Assembly (NCBI GenBank): GCA_910577575.1
Contig: CAJTOG010000017.1
Coordinates: 1 to 30,179 of the forward strand
Origin: an uncultured Ruminococcus sp.
GTDB taxonomy: Bacteria; Bacillota; Clostridia; Oscillospirales; Ruminococcaceae
Length of the DNA: 30,179 nucleotides
Reading direction: 5' to 3'
Shown: one piece after another, positions 7,599 through 15,165 of the stretch
Position numbering within the stretch: the stretch's first letter is position 1
How the letters are laid out: every line of letters begins with the position of its first letter
Position numbers and translations under genes: made by a program
The notes under the pieces: generated by a model
What the model saw: the letters and a program-made list of their open reading frames with translations, nothing else
What the model was told of the DNA's origin: nothing
The model's database searches: none

Positions 7599-8342
7599 AT
7601 GATAAATGTAAAAGAAAAATGGGCACTTATTACAGGTGCAAGCAGAGGGCTTGGCAGGCTTTGTGCATTGGCTATGGCGGAGCAGGGATGTAATCTTGTA
7701 CTTCACAGCAGAAATGTTGAGCATTGTAATGGTGTACTTGATGAAGTGAAAGCACTCGGAGTTGAAGCATATACTTTACAGGCTGAACTTTCTGATATGA
7801 AACAGCTTGAAAATATGCTTGATGAAATTGATAAAAGGGGTACGCAGATTGATATAATTTTTAACAATGCAGGTTTGCAGACAACCTATAGAACAGAATT
7901 TCTTAAAACTCCTGTTTCTGATTACGAAACAAGTTTCAAAATAAATACTATTGCTCCTATGATGATTTGTTATCATTTTATTGAAGGCATGAAGGAACGT
8001 GGATTCGGCAGAATTATAAATACATCAAGTGATATAAATCTTGAGCCTCAGCAAGGTCCGTATTCTGCCAGTAAGGCTGCACTTGATAAAGTTACAAGGG
8101 ATTTGGGATATGCTTATCGAAACAGCAATGTTATAATAAGTCTTTCAAATCCTGCATGGTGCAAAACTGATATGGGTGGAACAAATGCATTTTTTGAACC
8201 TGAAAGTGCAATACCCGGACTTCTTGTGGGAGCGTTTGTGGACGATAAAAAATCAGGCAGACTTTTTAATGCTCAGGATTTCAAGGATATGACGCTTGCC
8301 GAAGCTGTCGAAAAGGCTGAAACACAGAAGAGTCCATATTAA
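7599..8342 (+). CDS. SDR-family NAD(P)-dependent oxidoreductase
   Basis: A short-chain dehydrogenase/reductase of 247 residues. The Rossmann nucleotide-binding motif GASRGLG lies near residue 11, NNAG is in the middle, and the catalytic YxxxK is Tyr155-Lys159 (YSASK) with a Ser about a dozen residues earlier. An SRN after the second strand suggests NADPH preference. Substrate is unknown; chain length and motifs match the 3-oxoacyl-reductase-like majority. I chose ATG 7599, preceded by GAAGGTGGGG, over an upstream in-frame TTG at 7581. It is followed one base later by folC. Confidence 0.9.
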   Translation: MINVKEKWALITGASRGLGRLCALAMAEQGCNLVLHSRNVEHCNGVLDEVKALGVEAYTLQAELSDMKQLENMLDEIDKRGTQIDIIFNNAGLQTTYRTEFLKTPVSDYETSFKINTIAPMMICYHFIEGMKERGFGRIINTSSDINLEPQQGPYSASKAALDKVTRDLGYAYRNSNVIISLSNPAWCKTDMGGTNAFFEPESAIPGLLVGAFVDDKKSGRLFNAQDFKDMTLAEAVEKAETQKSPY

Positions 8343-8343
8343 T

Positions 8344-9603
8344 ATGTTGAATTTTAATGAGTGCATGGATTTTATAAGTTCTTTCAGCAAATCGGGAAAA
8401 TCTGTTACTGATTTGTCACGTGCAGAAGGACTTATGAAACTTATCGAAAATCCTGAAAAAAAACTTGATTTTATTCATGTGGCAGGTACTAACGGCAAAG
8501 GTTCGACTGTTGAATATATTTCAAATGCTCTGATTTATTCGGGATATAATGTCGGTCAGTTTACATCGCCTTTTGTATTGCATTATACTGACAGAATCCG
8601 CATAAACGGCAAAGAAATTGATGAAAAGTCATTCTGTGAGATATGTGAATTTGTAAAAGAAAGAATTGATAATCAGCCATATTCACAGTTTGAAATAACA
8701 ATGGCAATCGCTATGTTGTGGTTTGATATGGAAAACTGTGATATTGTTGTTCTGGAAGCAGGAATAGGTGGACTTCTTGACTGCACAAATATTATAAAAT
8801 CTCCTATATTGTCAGTAATAACTTCGATTTCACTTGACCATACGGCTATTTTAGGTGATACAGTCGAAAAGATTGCGTTACAGAAAGCAGGTATCATAAA
8901 AGAAAAGTCGGCTGTTGTTCTTTCAATGGATAATAAAAAAAGTGTAATGGATATTGTCTTAAAAACTGCAAATGAAAAAAACTGTGATTTTATAATACCA
9001 TCTTATATTGATTTTAAGTGTCTTGCTATGGAAACTGACGGCAATCCTTTTATTTATAAAAAAGAGAAGTTTAAAACGGCTATGCTCGGGTTTCACCAAC
9101 CACAAAATGCAATTACAGCTATTGAAGCCTGTAGATATCTTATGAAAAAAGGATTTACAGTTCCTGATTATGCAATAAGAAAATCCATTGAAACAACGCA
9201 GGTAAAAGCAAGAGTACAGTATATCCCAGAAAATCCGCCTGTTATAGTGGATGGCGGACATAATCCGGCAGGAATTTCAGCACTTTATTTTGTGCTTGCC
9301 AATATAAATAAAAAAATTTATACTGTAATGGGAATGGTTGATTCGAAAGATTATGAAAACAGTATAAAAAGAATTGTAGATATTTCAGATAATATATTTT
9401 TTATCGATGATTTTGCCCAAAATGCTGTATCCGTAAAAAAGCTGAAAGAAATTTACAGAGAAAATACTCAAGCTTGTAAATCTTTTGCAGAGGCTTTTGA
9501 AAATGCAAAAAATTTAGCACTTGAAAATAATGGCATAGTTGTTATCTGTGGTTCACTTTATCTTGCAAGCGAATATCTGAATAATTACTATAATTTAGAA
9601 TGA
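8344..9603 (+). CDS. folC: Folylpolyglutamate / dihydrofolate synthase
   Basis: Mur-ligase-family enzyme that adds glutamate to (dihydro)pteroate and folates using ATP. It has 419 residues. The P-loop is HVAGTNGKGST at residues 45-55 (Lys52). FTSPFVLHYTDRIRING is the conserved substrate/omega-loop region, DHTAILGDTVEKIALQKAGI holds metal-binding residues, and VDGGHNPAG marks the C-terminal domain. The ATG at 8344 fits the family N-terminus (MLNFNECMDFI); its ribosome site is weak, so coupling with the SDR gene one base upstream is likely. In Bacillus and many Firmicutes folC follows valS directly. Here five genes sit between them. Confidence 0.95.
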   Translation: MLNFNECMDFISSFSKSGKSVTDLSRAEGLMKLIENPEKKLDFIHVAGTNGKGSTVEYISNALIYSGYNVGQFTSPFVLHYTDRIRINGKEIDEKSFCEICEFVKERIDNQPYSQFEITMAIAMLWFDMENCDIVVLEAGIGGLLDCTNIIKSPILSVITSISLDHTAILGDTVEKIALQKAGIIKEKSAVVLSMDNKKSVMDIVLKTANEKNCDFIIPSYIDFKCLAMETDGNPFIYKKEKFKTAMLGFHQPQNAITAIEACRYLMKKGFTVPDYAIRKSIETTQVKARVQYIPENPPVIVDGGHNPAGISALYFVLANINKKIYTVMGMVDSKDYENSIKRIVDISDNIFFIDDFAQNAVSVKKLKEIYRENTQACKSFAEAFENAKNLALENNGIVVICGSLYLASEYLNNYYNLE

Positions 9604-9631
9604 AATATCATTAAAATTTGTTGATATTCAT

Positions 9632-9663
9632 GAAATATTGCAATAGCTATTGCAAAATATTTC
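9632..9663. promoter_or_regulatory. Palindromic candidate operator upstream of gdhA
   Basis: TTGCAATAGCTATTGCAA at 9638-9655 is a perfect 18-bp palindrome. It is extended by GAAATA (9632-9637) and TATTTC (9658-9663) with a two-base offset. It covers the presumed gdhA -35 box. No T-run follows, so it is not an obvious folC terminator. A dimeric transcription factor is the simplest reading. Confidence 0.65.
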
Positions 9664-9678
9664 CTACAGTGATATAAT
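9650..9678 (+). promoter_or_regulatory. gdhA promoter with extended -10
   Basis: TTGCAA (9650-9655), a 17-base spacer, then TATAAT (9673-9678) preceded by TGA at 9670-9672. The weak -35 lies inside the palindrome and the extended -10 is strong. This layout would suit regulation by a protein bound at the palindrome. Confidence 0.75.
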
Positions 9679-9728
9679 TTTTCTATAAACTGCATTAAGC
9701 AGAATTTTGTAAAGGAGGTTTTTTAACA

Positions 9729-11081
9729 ATGGCGTTAAAAAATCAGTATCTTATCGATTTATTGGAAACAGTTAAAAAAAGAAATCAGAGTGAACCTGAG
9801 TTCATTCAGGCAGTAACAGAAGTTCTTGAAACACTTGAACCTGTTGCTGAAAAGAGACAGGACCTCATCGATGCAGGCGTATTTGAGAGAATCGTTGAGC
9901 CTGAAAGACAGATTATGTTCCGTGTTCCGTGGGTTGACGATAACGGCAAGGTTCAGGTTAACAGAGGTTTCAGAGTTCAGTTCAACTCTGCTATCGGTCC
10001 ATACAAGGGCGGTATTAGACTTCATCCGTCAGTATATCTTGGAATTATCAAGTTCCTCGGCTTTGAGCAGGTATTCAAGAACAGTCTTACAACTCTTCCT
10101 ATGGGCGGCGGCAAAGGCGGTTCTGACTTTGACCCCAAGGGCAAGAGTGACGGAGAGGTTATGCGTTTCTGTCAGAGCTTTATGACAGAGCTTTGCAAGC
10201 ACATTGGTGCTGATACAGACGTTCCTGCCGGCGATATCGGTACAGGTGCAAGGGAAGTCGGATTTATGTTTGGTCAGTACAAGAGACTCCGCAATGAGTT
10301 TACAGGTGTTCTTACAGGTAAGGGACTTACTTATGGCGGTTCACTCACAAGAACAGAAGCTACCGGTTATGGTCTCTGCTACTTCACAAATGAAATGCTT
10401 CAGGCTAATGGCAAGAGTTTTGAAGGTCAGACTGTTGTAATTTCAGGTTCAGGAAACGTTGCTATTTACGCTACTGAAAAGGCTACGGAATATGGTGCAA
10501 AGGTTGTTGCCCTTTCAGATTCAAACGGCTATATCTACGATCCGGACGGTATTGAACTTGATATTGTTAAACAGATTAAAGAGGTTGAGCGTGGACGTAT
10601 CAAGGAATATGTTGACAGAACATCTCACAAGAATGCTACCTATACAGATGGCTGCAAGGGTATCTGGACAATCAAGTGTGATATTGCTCTTCCATGTGCT
10701 ACACAGAACGAAATTGACGGCGAGTCTGCACAGATTCTTGTTAACAATGGTACATATTGTGTTTCCGAAGGTGCAAATATGCCTTCAACTCCGGAAGCTA
10801 TTGAGACTTATCTTGCTAATGGTATTCTCTACGGACCTGCTAAGGCTGCAAATGCCGGTGGTGTTGCAACATCAGGTCTTGAAATGAGTCAGAACAGTGA
10901 AAGACTTTCATGGACATTTGAAGAAGTTGATGCTAAGCTTCATGGTATCATGAAGGATATTTTCAAGTCATGCGACGAAGCTGCCAAGGAGTACGGCATG
11001 GAAGGCAACTATATGGCTGGTGCAAATATTGCAGGTTTCCTCAAGGTTGCTGAAGCTATGAAGGCTCAGGGTTGTGTCTGA
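9729..11081 (+). CDS. gdhA: Glutamate dehydrogenase (NADP-type, hexameric)
   Basis: Interconverts 2-oxoglutarate plus ammonia and glutamate. It is a main ammonia-assimilation route in rumen and gut clostridia. The 450-residue length matches the small hexameric family. GPYKGGIRLHPSV and PMGGGKGGSDFDPKGKSD carry the substrate and catalytic Lys residues (Lys129 in the second). PAGDIGTGAREVGFMFG carries the catalytic Asp169. The nucleotide-binding Rossmann motif is SGSGNVA. The biosynthetic-type sequence suggests NADPH, but cofactor use is inferred. AAAGGAGG stands 10 bases before the ATG. It appears monocistronic: its own promoter lies upstream and a strong terminator follows 24 bases after the stop. 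Confidence 0.96.
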   Translation: MALKNQYLIDLLETVKKRNQSEPEFIQAVTEVLETLEPVAEKRQDLIDAGVFERIVEPERQIMFRVPWVDDNGKVQVNRGFRVQFNSAIGPYKGGIRLHPSVYLGIIKFLGFEQVFKNSLTTLPMGGGKGGSDFDPKGKSDGEVMRFCQSFMTELCKHIGADTDVPAGDIGTGAREVGFMFGQYKRLRNEFTGVLTGKGLTYGGSLTRTEATGYGLCYFTNEMLQANGKSFEGQTVVISGSGNVAIYATEKATEYGAKVVALSDSNGYIYDPDGIELDIVKQIKEVERGRIKEYVDRTSHKNATYTDGCKGIWTIKCDIALPCATQNEIDGESAQILVNNGTYCVSEGANMPSTPEAIETYLANGILYGPAKAANAGGVATSGLEMSQNSERLSWTFEEVDAKLHGIMKDIFKSCDEAAKEYGMEGNYMAGANIAGFLKVAEAMKAQGCV

Positions 11082-11517
11082 TTGAATTAATTAAATAAAA
11101 ATATTCTCCCTTTGTGAAAACAGAGGGAGATTTTTTATATAATTTATTTTTTAAGATTTTCTTCCTTATTGAAGAAGGATTTTTTAGTATAGTATATTCT
11201 TTTTCCGTGCAGATTTTTCGGCATTTTTTCCTGTATTCTTCAGAGCGTAACAGCATGATTTCTGTTTTATTGCACGGAAATTCAGAACATTCATTACATT
11301 TTTTTACATCGTGTAATTTTATGCATTCGACTAATTGATATGTACATTGTTTGTGAGAGGAACAGCCAGTACATTTGATTTCTTCATTTAATACAATTGT
11401 ATTTATTCAGTCTATTCTGTAACACCATTCTGCTGTTTCTGATAATTCCTTATCTGTTTTGGCAGTATATCTCGGGCAGTAAAGACAGTTATCACCACAT
11501 AAAGTTATTTTTTCCAT
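11056..11517 (-). pseudogene. DUF3795-like Cys-rich protein interrupted by in-frame TGA
   Basis: From ATG 11517, with AGGAAA 8 bases upstream, the minus strand reads MEKITLCGDNCLYCPRY and on to codon 36. It meets TGA at 11409-11407, then continues in the same frame with IKCTGCSSHKQCTY, VKKCNECSEFPCNK and a basic C-terminal part. The CxxxCxxCPxY start, the CxGC pair and the CxxCxxFPC motif are those of DUF3795 putative zinc- or iron-binding proteins. The two halves together make one family-length protein, so a single nonsense codon has split it. From memory, relatives have Trp at about this place, so TGG to TGA is plausible. The frame then runs through the gdhA terminator to a TAG at 11056, so the original stop may also be lost. 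TGA ends ribH, ybeY and other genes here, so recoding as Trp is unlikely. A sequencing error cannot be excluded. Confidence 0.7.
11105..11136 (+). terminator. gdhA intrinsic terminator
   Basis: An 11-bp stem with one G-T pair (11105-11115 with 11120-11130), a GAAA tetraloop, and six T directly after the stem. Confidence 0.93.
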
Positions 11518-11547
11518 ATGTTGTTTCCTGTTAATTAAAATATAAAT

Positions 11548-11587
11548 ACAAGGATATTCCTGATAAAGTTGTATCAGAAATATCCTT
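11548..11587 (-). terminator. Probable pfkA terminator
   Basis: 16-base arms (11550-11565 and 11572-11587) pair perfectly on the minus-strand RNA with one U-G wobble, around a 6-base loop. They begin 17 bases past the pfkA stop. The following tract is U-rich but broken (GUAUUUAUAUUUU), so efficiency is uncertain. Confidence 0.7.
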
Positions 11588-11603
11588 TAAAATTTTCTTT
11601 TTA

Positions 11604-12686
11604 TCAGTCACCGAATGAAACGCCGATATCCTTGGCAGCAATAACAAGATGGTCATCAGTATTTACAAATTTGGTTTTGCCTGCAATATCTTCAAGTTTA
11701 TTGGATGTGATTTTGTTTCCAATTTTTGCAACAGTTCTGCCGTATTTTTCCTGTGCAATAAGATAAGCAGCGTGTACACCGAACTGAGTTGACAAAATTC
11801 TGTCATATGCACTCGGTGCACCTCCACGGAGCATATGTCCCGGTACGCATACACGTGCTTCAATACCTGTATTAGTTTGAATCTGTGCAGCAATTCTGCT
11901 TGTTGCTGTAAGGATTCCGGCTTCTGCACGCTTTTTTGCACGTTCTTTTTTCTTCATTTTGGCTTCATTTATATCAAATGCACCTTCTGCAACTGCAAGA
12001 ATTGAGAATGTTTTTCCTGACGCACTTCTTGCCATAACAGCGTCGCATATTTTTTCAATATCGTAAGGAATTTCAGGGATGATAATAATATCAGCACCGC
12101 CTGCAATACCTGCGTTGAGAGTAAGCCATCCCGCTTTATTTCCCATTATCTCACAGACAAGTATTCTGCTGTGGCTTGCGGCAGTTGTATGAAGTCTGTC
12201 TATAACATCAGTAGCAATATCAACAGCGGTATGGAAACCAAAAGTTACATCAGTGCCGTAAATATCATTGTCAATGGTTTTCGGAAGTCCGATAACGTTC
12301 AGTCCTTCGTCTGAAAGAAGCTTGGAAGTCTTGTGAGTACCATTTCCGCCAAGAGTAAGAAGACAGTCGAGTTTTTGTTTTTTATAAGTTTCACGCATAT
12401 TTTTGACTTTATCAATATTGTCATCACCGATAACCTGCATCATCTTGAACGGCTGACGTTTAGTTCCGAAAATAGTACCACCTTGAGTAAGAATGCCGGA
12501 AAAAGCACTCGGAGACATATCCTTGCAAAGATTATTGATAAGACCATAATAGCCGTTTGAAATTCCGACAATTTCAACATTATCCTCGCCAAATCTTTCA
12601 TAGCAGGCTTTTGCAACACCTCTGATTGTTGCATTAAGTCCGGGACAGTCTCCACCGCTTGTTAAAATTCCTATTCTTCTTTTCAT
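11604..12686 (-). CDS. pfkA: 6-phosphofructokinase
   Basis: Phosphorylates fructose-6-phosphate to the 1,6-bisphosphate, the committed step of glycolysis. It has 360 residues. GILTSGGDCPGLN binds the phosphoryl donor, GGNGT is at 113-117 and PKTIDND at 135-141 with catalytic Asp139. MGNKAGWL and PGHMLRGGAPSAYDR bind sugar phosphate. PPi-dependent enzymes carry Asp after the GG-D position, while this one has Gly116, which favours ATP. The PKTIDND Lys is a feature of the mixed ATP/PPi group, so the donor should be tested. GGAGG lies 7 bases before the ATG. It sits 27 bases after a membrane EAL phosphodiesterase with no terminator between, so the two are probably cotranscribed. Confidence 0.95.
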   Translation of the reverse strand: MKRRIGILTSGGDCPGLNATIRGVAKACYERFGEDNVEIVGISNGYYGLINNLCKDMSPSAFSGILTQGGTIFGTKRQPFKMMQVIGDDNIDKVKNMRETYKKQKLDCLLTLGGNGTHKTSKLLSDEGLNVIGLPKTIDNDIYGTDVTFGFHTAVDIATDVIDRLHTTAASHSRILVCEIMGNKAGWLTLNAGIAGGADIIIIPEIPYDIEKICDAVMARSASGKTFSILAVAEGAFDINEAKMKKKERAKKRAEAGILTATSRIAAQIQTNTGIEARVCVPGHMLRGGAPSAYDRILSTQFGVHAAYLIAQEKYGRTVAKIGNKITSNKLEDIAGKTKFVNTDDHLVIAAKDIGVSFGD

Positions 12687-12713
12687 TTTTTAACCTCCAT
12701 TGAATTTGAATAT

Positions 12714-14939
12714 TTATTTATAATTTTCCATAAGGTCTTCAAGCTGCTGTGCAGGCATGGGCTTACCATAAAGATAGCCCTGTCCGTAATCACATCCTGC
12801 CTTACGGAGAATTTCTTCCTGTTCAGTATTTTCTATCCCCTCAGCAATTGTTTTGATTTTTTTTGACTTTGCAATGCTGATAACTGCCGAAACAATTTTA
12901 TATGCTATATTATCATTCTGAATATCAGTAATAAATGAACGGTCGAGTTTTAAAAGCGTTATGGGAAGAATCTGAAGATAGCTCAGTGATGAATAACCCG
13001 TTCCGAAATCATCCATAGCAAGTTTGACGCCTAATTCACGGAGTTTATTCATCTGTGAGACAGCATAATCAATATCACTCAAAGCAAGCGTTTCAGTGAG
13101 TTCAACTTCCAGCCATTCAGGTTCAAGACCTGACTTTGCCAGAGCTTCAACAATTTTGTCCTGAAGGTCTGTCTGATAGAAATCTGTTGAAGTAAAGTTA
13201 ATTGACATAACGATATTGGGATATCCCATTTTTTGCCAAAGGATATTCTGACGGCATCCTTCATTCAATACAAATTCACTTATTCTTCCAATAAGTCTTG
13301 AACGTTCAGCAATCGGAATAAATGCATCGGGAGTGATTACGGTGCCATCCGGTTTAATCCAGCGGATTAATGCCTCGACGCCCATGATTTTGTTGGTTGT
13401 CAAATCGAATTTGGGCTGATAGAAAAGCTGAAGTTCATTATTGTCAATAGCAAGTGCAAGAGCTTTTTCAAGTTCTGTATTTCCGATAATTGAATCATGC
13501 ATGCTTGGCTCATATCCGCATACTGTACCATGCTGACCGCTTACTGACTTAAGTGCAAATTCAGCGTGTTCAAGAACATCAAGGAAAGAATCACCGTCAT
13601 CCGGCATTTTGGAAAATCCTGCTGAACAGCTTAGGTTTATAGAATTGAAATCGCCTACAGCAAGCTTGGCAAATTCCTCCTGAATTGACTTTGCTGTACG
13701 TACCGGTAAATCATTATCGCCGTAATCACGTATTAAAAGTGCGAAATTATCGCCGCTTATTCTTGCGGCAAGCCCCCCGGGAGTTACGAATTTATATAAT
13801 ATGTGAGCAAAATTTTTGAGAATATAATTTCCGTTTTCATATCCGCAGGTGTCGTTTATAATATGGAATCTGTCAATATCAAGAACGATTATCCAGTATG
13901 TATAGTTCAACAGATGACTGCATTCATAGGTTTCTTGACCTGTGATAACAAGTTTGTTGCGGTTTGCAATTTCAGTGACTTCATCAATATATGCAAGGCG
14001 TTCAATAAGAATATCTTTTTCACGTTCTTGAGTAATATCCAGAATTGCACCACCGAAAAGCGGGAGTGTATTGTCAGTTGCCTTGATTGATTTATATCTG
14101 AAAGAGTACCATCGGTATGCTGTTTTACCCATAGATTTTATGCGAAGTTCAACGTTATGGACATCGCCGTCTTCATTTTTTGATTTTACAGCACGGTCGA
14201 ACTGCATACGGTCATTGGGGTGAATAAGCGATTTGAATGTATTTATGTCAATGCTGTTGCCTTTGAGTCCGAACATTCTTACTGTTTCAGATGAGGCAGC
14301 ATATTTTTTTCTGTCATTGCTCATAATAATACCAATTTCGGCAAGTTCCATTGAAGCATTGAAAAAATCATTTGCACTTGCAAGATTCACTTTCATTTTC
14401 TTGATTTCTGTAAGATTGAATCCTGTAGTTACATAAAGATTATTTTTCTTCATTTTTTTGACAAGTGATGTACTCCATGCAATACTTAAGGATTTATCTG
14501 AGTAATTCTTGAATATAGTTTCATGCGAACCGCCGTTGATGCTTGATATAATAGGTTTGATGCTGTCTTTATCAAGAGTGTTAAGTCCGAGAACTGCTTT
14601 GAAAATTTCTTTTGGGTCAAAATTATTTTTCAGTCCCATTTCATCACGAAGCCGTTTATTGAATTTAATGAAATCGAAGTCATCGGTCCAGAGAATAAAT
14701 TCACTGTTGAGGTTTTCAGTTACTTTAACGAAGTCATCCTTATCTACTGATGTTTTGTGTTTTACATATATTCTTTCAATAAAAAACATCATTACAGACA
14801 TGATAACAATAGTAGAAAGATAAACAATCACAATAAGCAGTGCTTGTTCCGGTCTTAAAAAAGCAAAAACAACAACAAGAGCAGTGCAAAGGCAGATAAC
14901 CAAAGATGTTCCAAGCATATTTCCATATTTCAAAAGCAA
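12714..14939 (-). CDS. Membrane PAS-GGDEF-EAL protein; likely c-di-GMP phosphodiesterase
   Basis: A 741-residue signalling protein. Two adjacent transmembrane segments lie near residues 10-30 and 34-55. A PAS-like region spans about 60-170 and a clearer PAS/PAC about 195-300 (WYSFRYKSI, GAILDITQERE). The GGDEF domain spans about 315-475; its signature is SGDNF at 395-399, so synthase activity is probably lost. The EAL domain spans about 490-740 with EAL at 522-524, ELTET, MDDFGTGYSSLSYL and AEGIEN present, so c-di-GMP hydrolysis is expected. The start is a TTG (14939, or 14933 nine bases from GGAGGG); no closer ATG exists. It has its own promoter at 15005-15033, diverges from a two-component pair, and is followed closely by pfkA. 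Confidence 0.9.
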   Translation of the reverse strand: MLLKYGNMLGTSLVICLCTALVVVFAFLRPEQALLIVIVYLSTIVIMSVMMFFIERIYVKHKTSVDKDDFVKVTENLNSEFILWTDDFDFIKFNKRLRDEMGLKNNFDPKEIFKAVLGLNTLDKDSIKPIISSINGGSHETIFKNYSDKSLSIAWSTSLVKKMKKNNLYVTTGFNLTEIKKMKVNLASANDFFNASMELAEIGIIMSNDRKKYAASSETVRMFGLKGNSIDINTFKSLIHPNDRMQFDRAVKSKNEDGDVHNVELRIKSMGKTAYRWYSFRYKSIKATDNTLPLFGGAILDITQEREKDILIERLAYIDEVTEIANRNKLVITGQETYECSHLLNYTYWIIVLDIDRFHIINDTCGYENGNYILKNFAHILYKFVTPGGLAARISGDNFALLIRDYGDNDLPVRTAKSIQEEFAKLAVGDFNSINLSCSAGFSKMPDDGDSFLDVLEHAEFALKSVSGQHGTVCGYEPSMHDSIIGNTELEKALALAIDNNELQLFYQPKFDLTTNKIMGVEALIRWIKPDGTVITPDAFIPIAERSRLIGRISEFVLNEGCRQNILWQKMGYPNIVMSINFTSTDFYQTDLQDKIVEALAKSGLEPEWLEVELTETLALSDIDYAVSQMNKLRELGVKLAMDDFGTGYSSLSYLQILPITLLKLDRSFITDIQNDNIAYKIVSAVISIAKSKKIKTIAEGIENTEQEEILRKAGCDYGQGYLYGKPMPAQQLEDLMENYK

Positions 14940-15004
14940 TTTCCCTCCTTCCCTTTTTTAATATGAAGTTTTAAAATAAAAATATTATACATTTATTAAT
15001 ATAC

Positions 15005-15033
15005 ATTATAGCAAATATTAACTAAAAAGTCAA
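15005..15033 (-). promoter_or_regulatory. Promoter of the phosphodiesterase-pfkA unit
   Basis: On the minus strand: TTGACT (15033-15028), a 17-base spacer, TATAAT (15010-15005). The leader of about 60 bases contains no obvious riboswitch. The -35 lies within a 19-bp inverted repeat. Confidence 0.8.
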
Positions 15034-15042
15034 TGACTTTTT
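15024..15042. promoter_or_regulatory. Inverted repeat over the -35 of the phosphodiesterase promoter
   Basis: AAAAAGTCA and TGACTTTTT form a perfect inverted repeat around one central base. A related half, ATGACATTTTTT, recurs 19 bases further at 15052-15063. This is a candidate binding site, possibly for the divergently encoded response regulator. The T/A-rich arms lower the significance. Confidence 0.5.
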
Positions 15043-15104
15043 TACAAATTCATGACATTTTTTATAAAATTATTTTTAAACTTACAGAAAAGTATCACAA
15101 AATA

Positions 15105-15133
15105 TTCACTTTTAAAGTTTATTATGTTATAAT
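15105..15133 (+). promoter_or_regulatory. Promoter of the two-component operon
   Basis: TTCACT (15105-15110), a 17-base spacer, then TATAAT (15128-15133) preceded by TGT at 15125-15127, an extended -10. The start of transcription would be about 25 bases before the GGAGG of the response regulator. Confidence 0.7.
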
Positions 15134-15165
15134 AAAATAAATATATACTATGGAGGTTTAAATTT

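Noticed and set aside
9826..10887. Alternative-frame open frames inside gdhA
   Set aside because: They are low-plausibility Leu/Arg-rich products inside a fully conserved enzyme and lack start signals.
11114..11338. Plus-strand 74-codon open frame after gdhA
   Set aside because: It starts inside the gdhA terminator hairpin, has no ribosome site, and lies opposite the DUF3795-like Cys-rich reading frame.
11405..11411. TGA recoding as Trp or selenocysteine in the DUF3795-like gene
   Set aside because: Many genes in the window end in TGA, and I saw no SECIS-like hairpin directly after the codon. A nonsense mutation is simpler.
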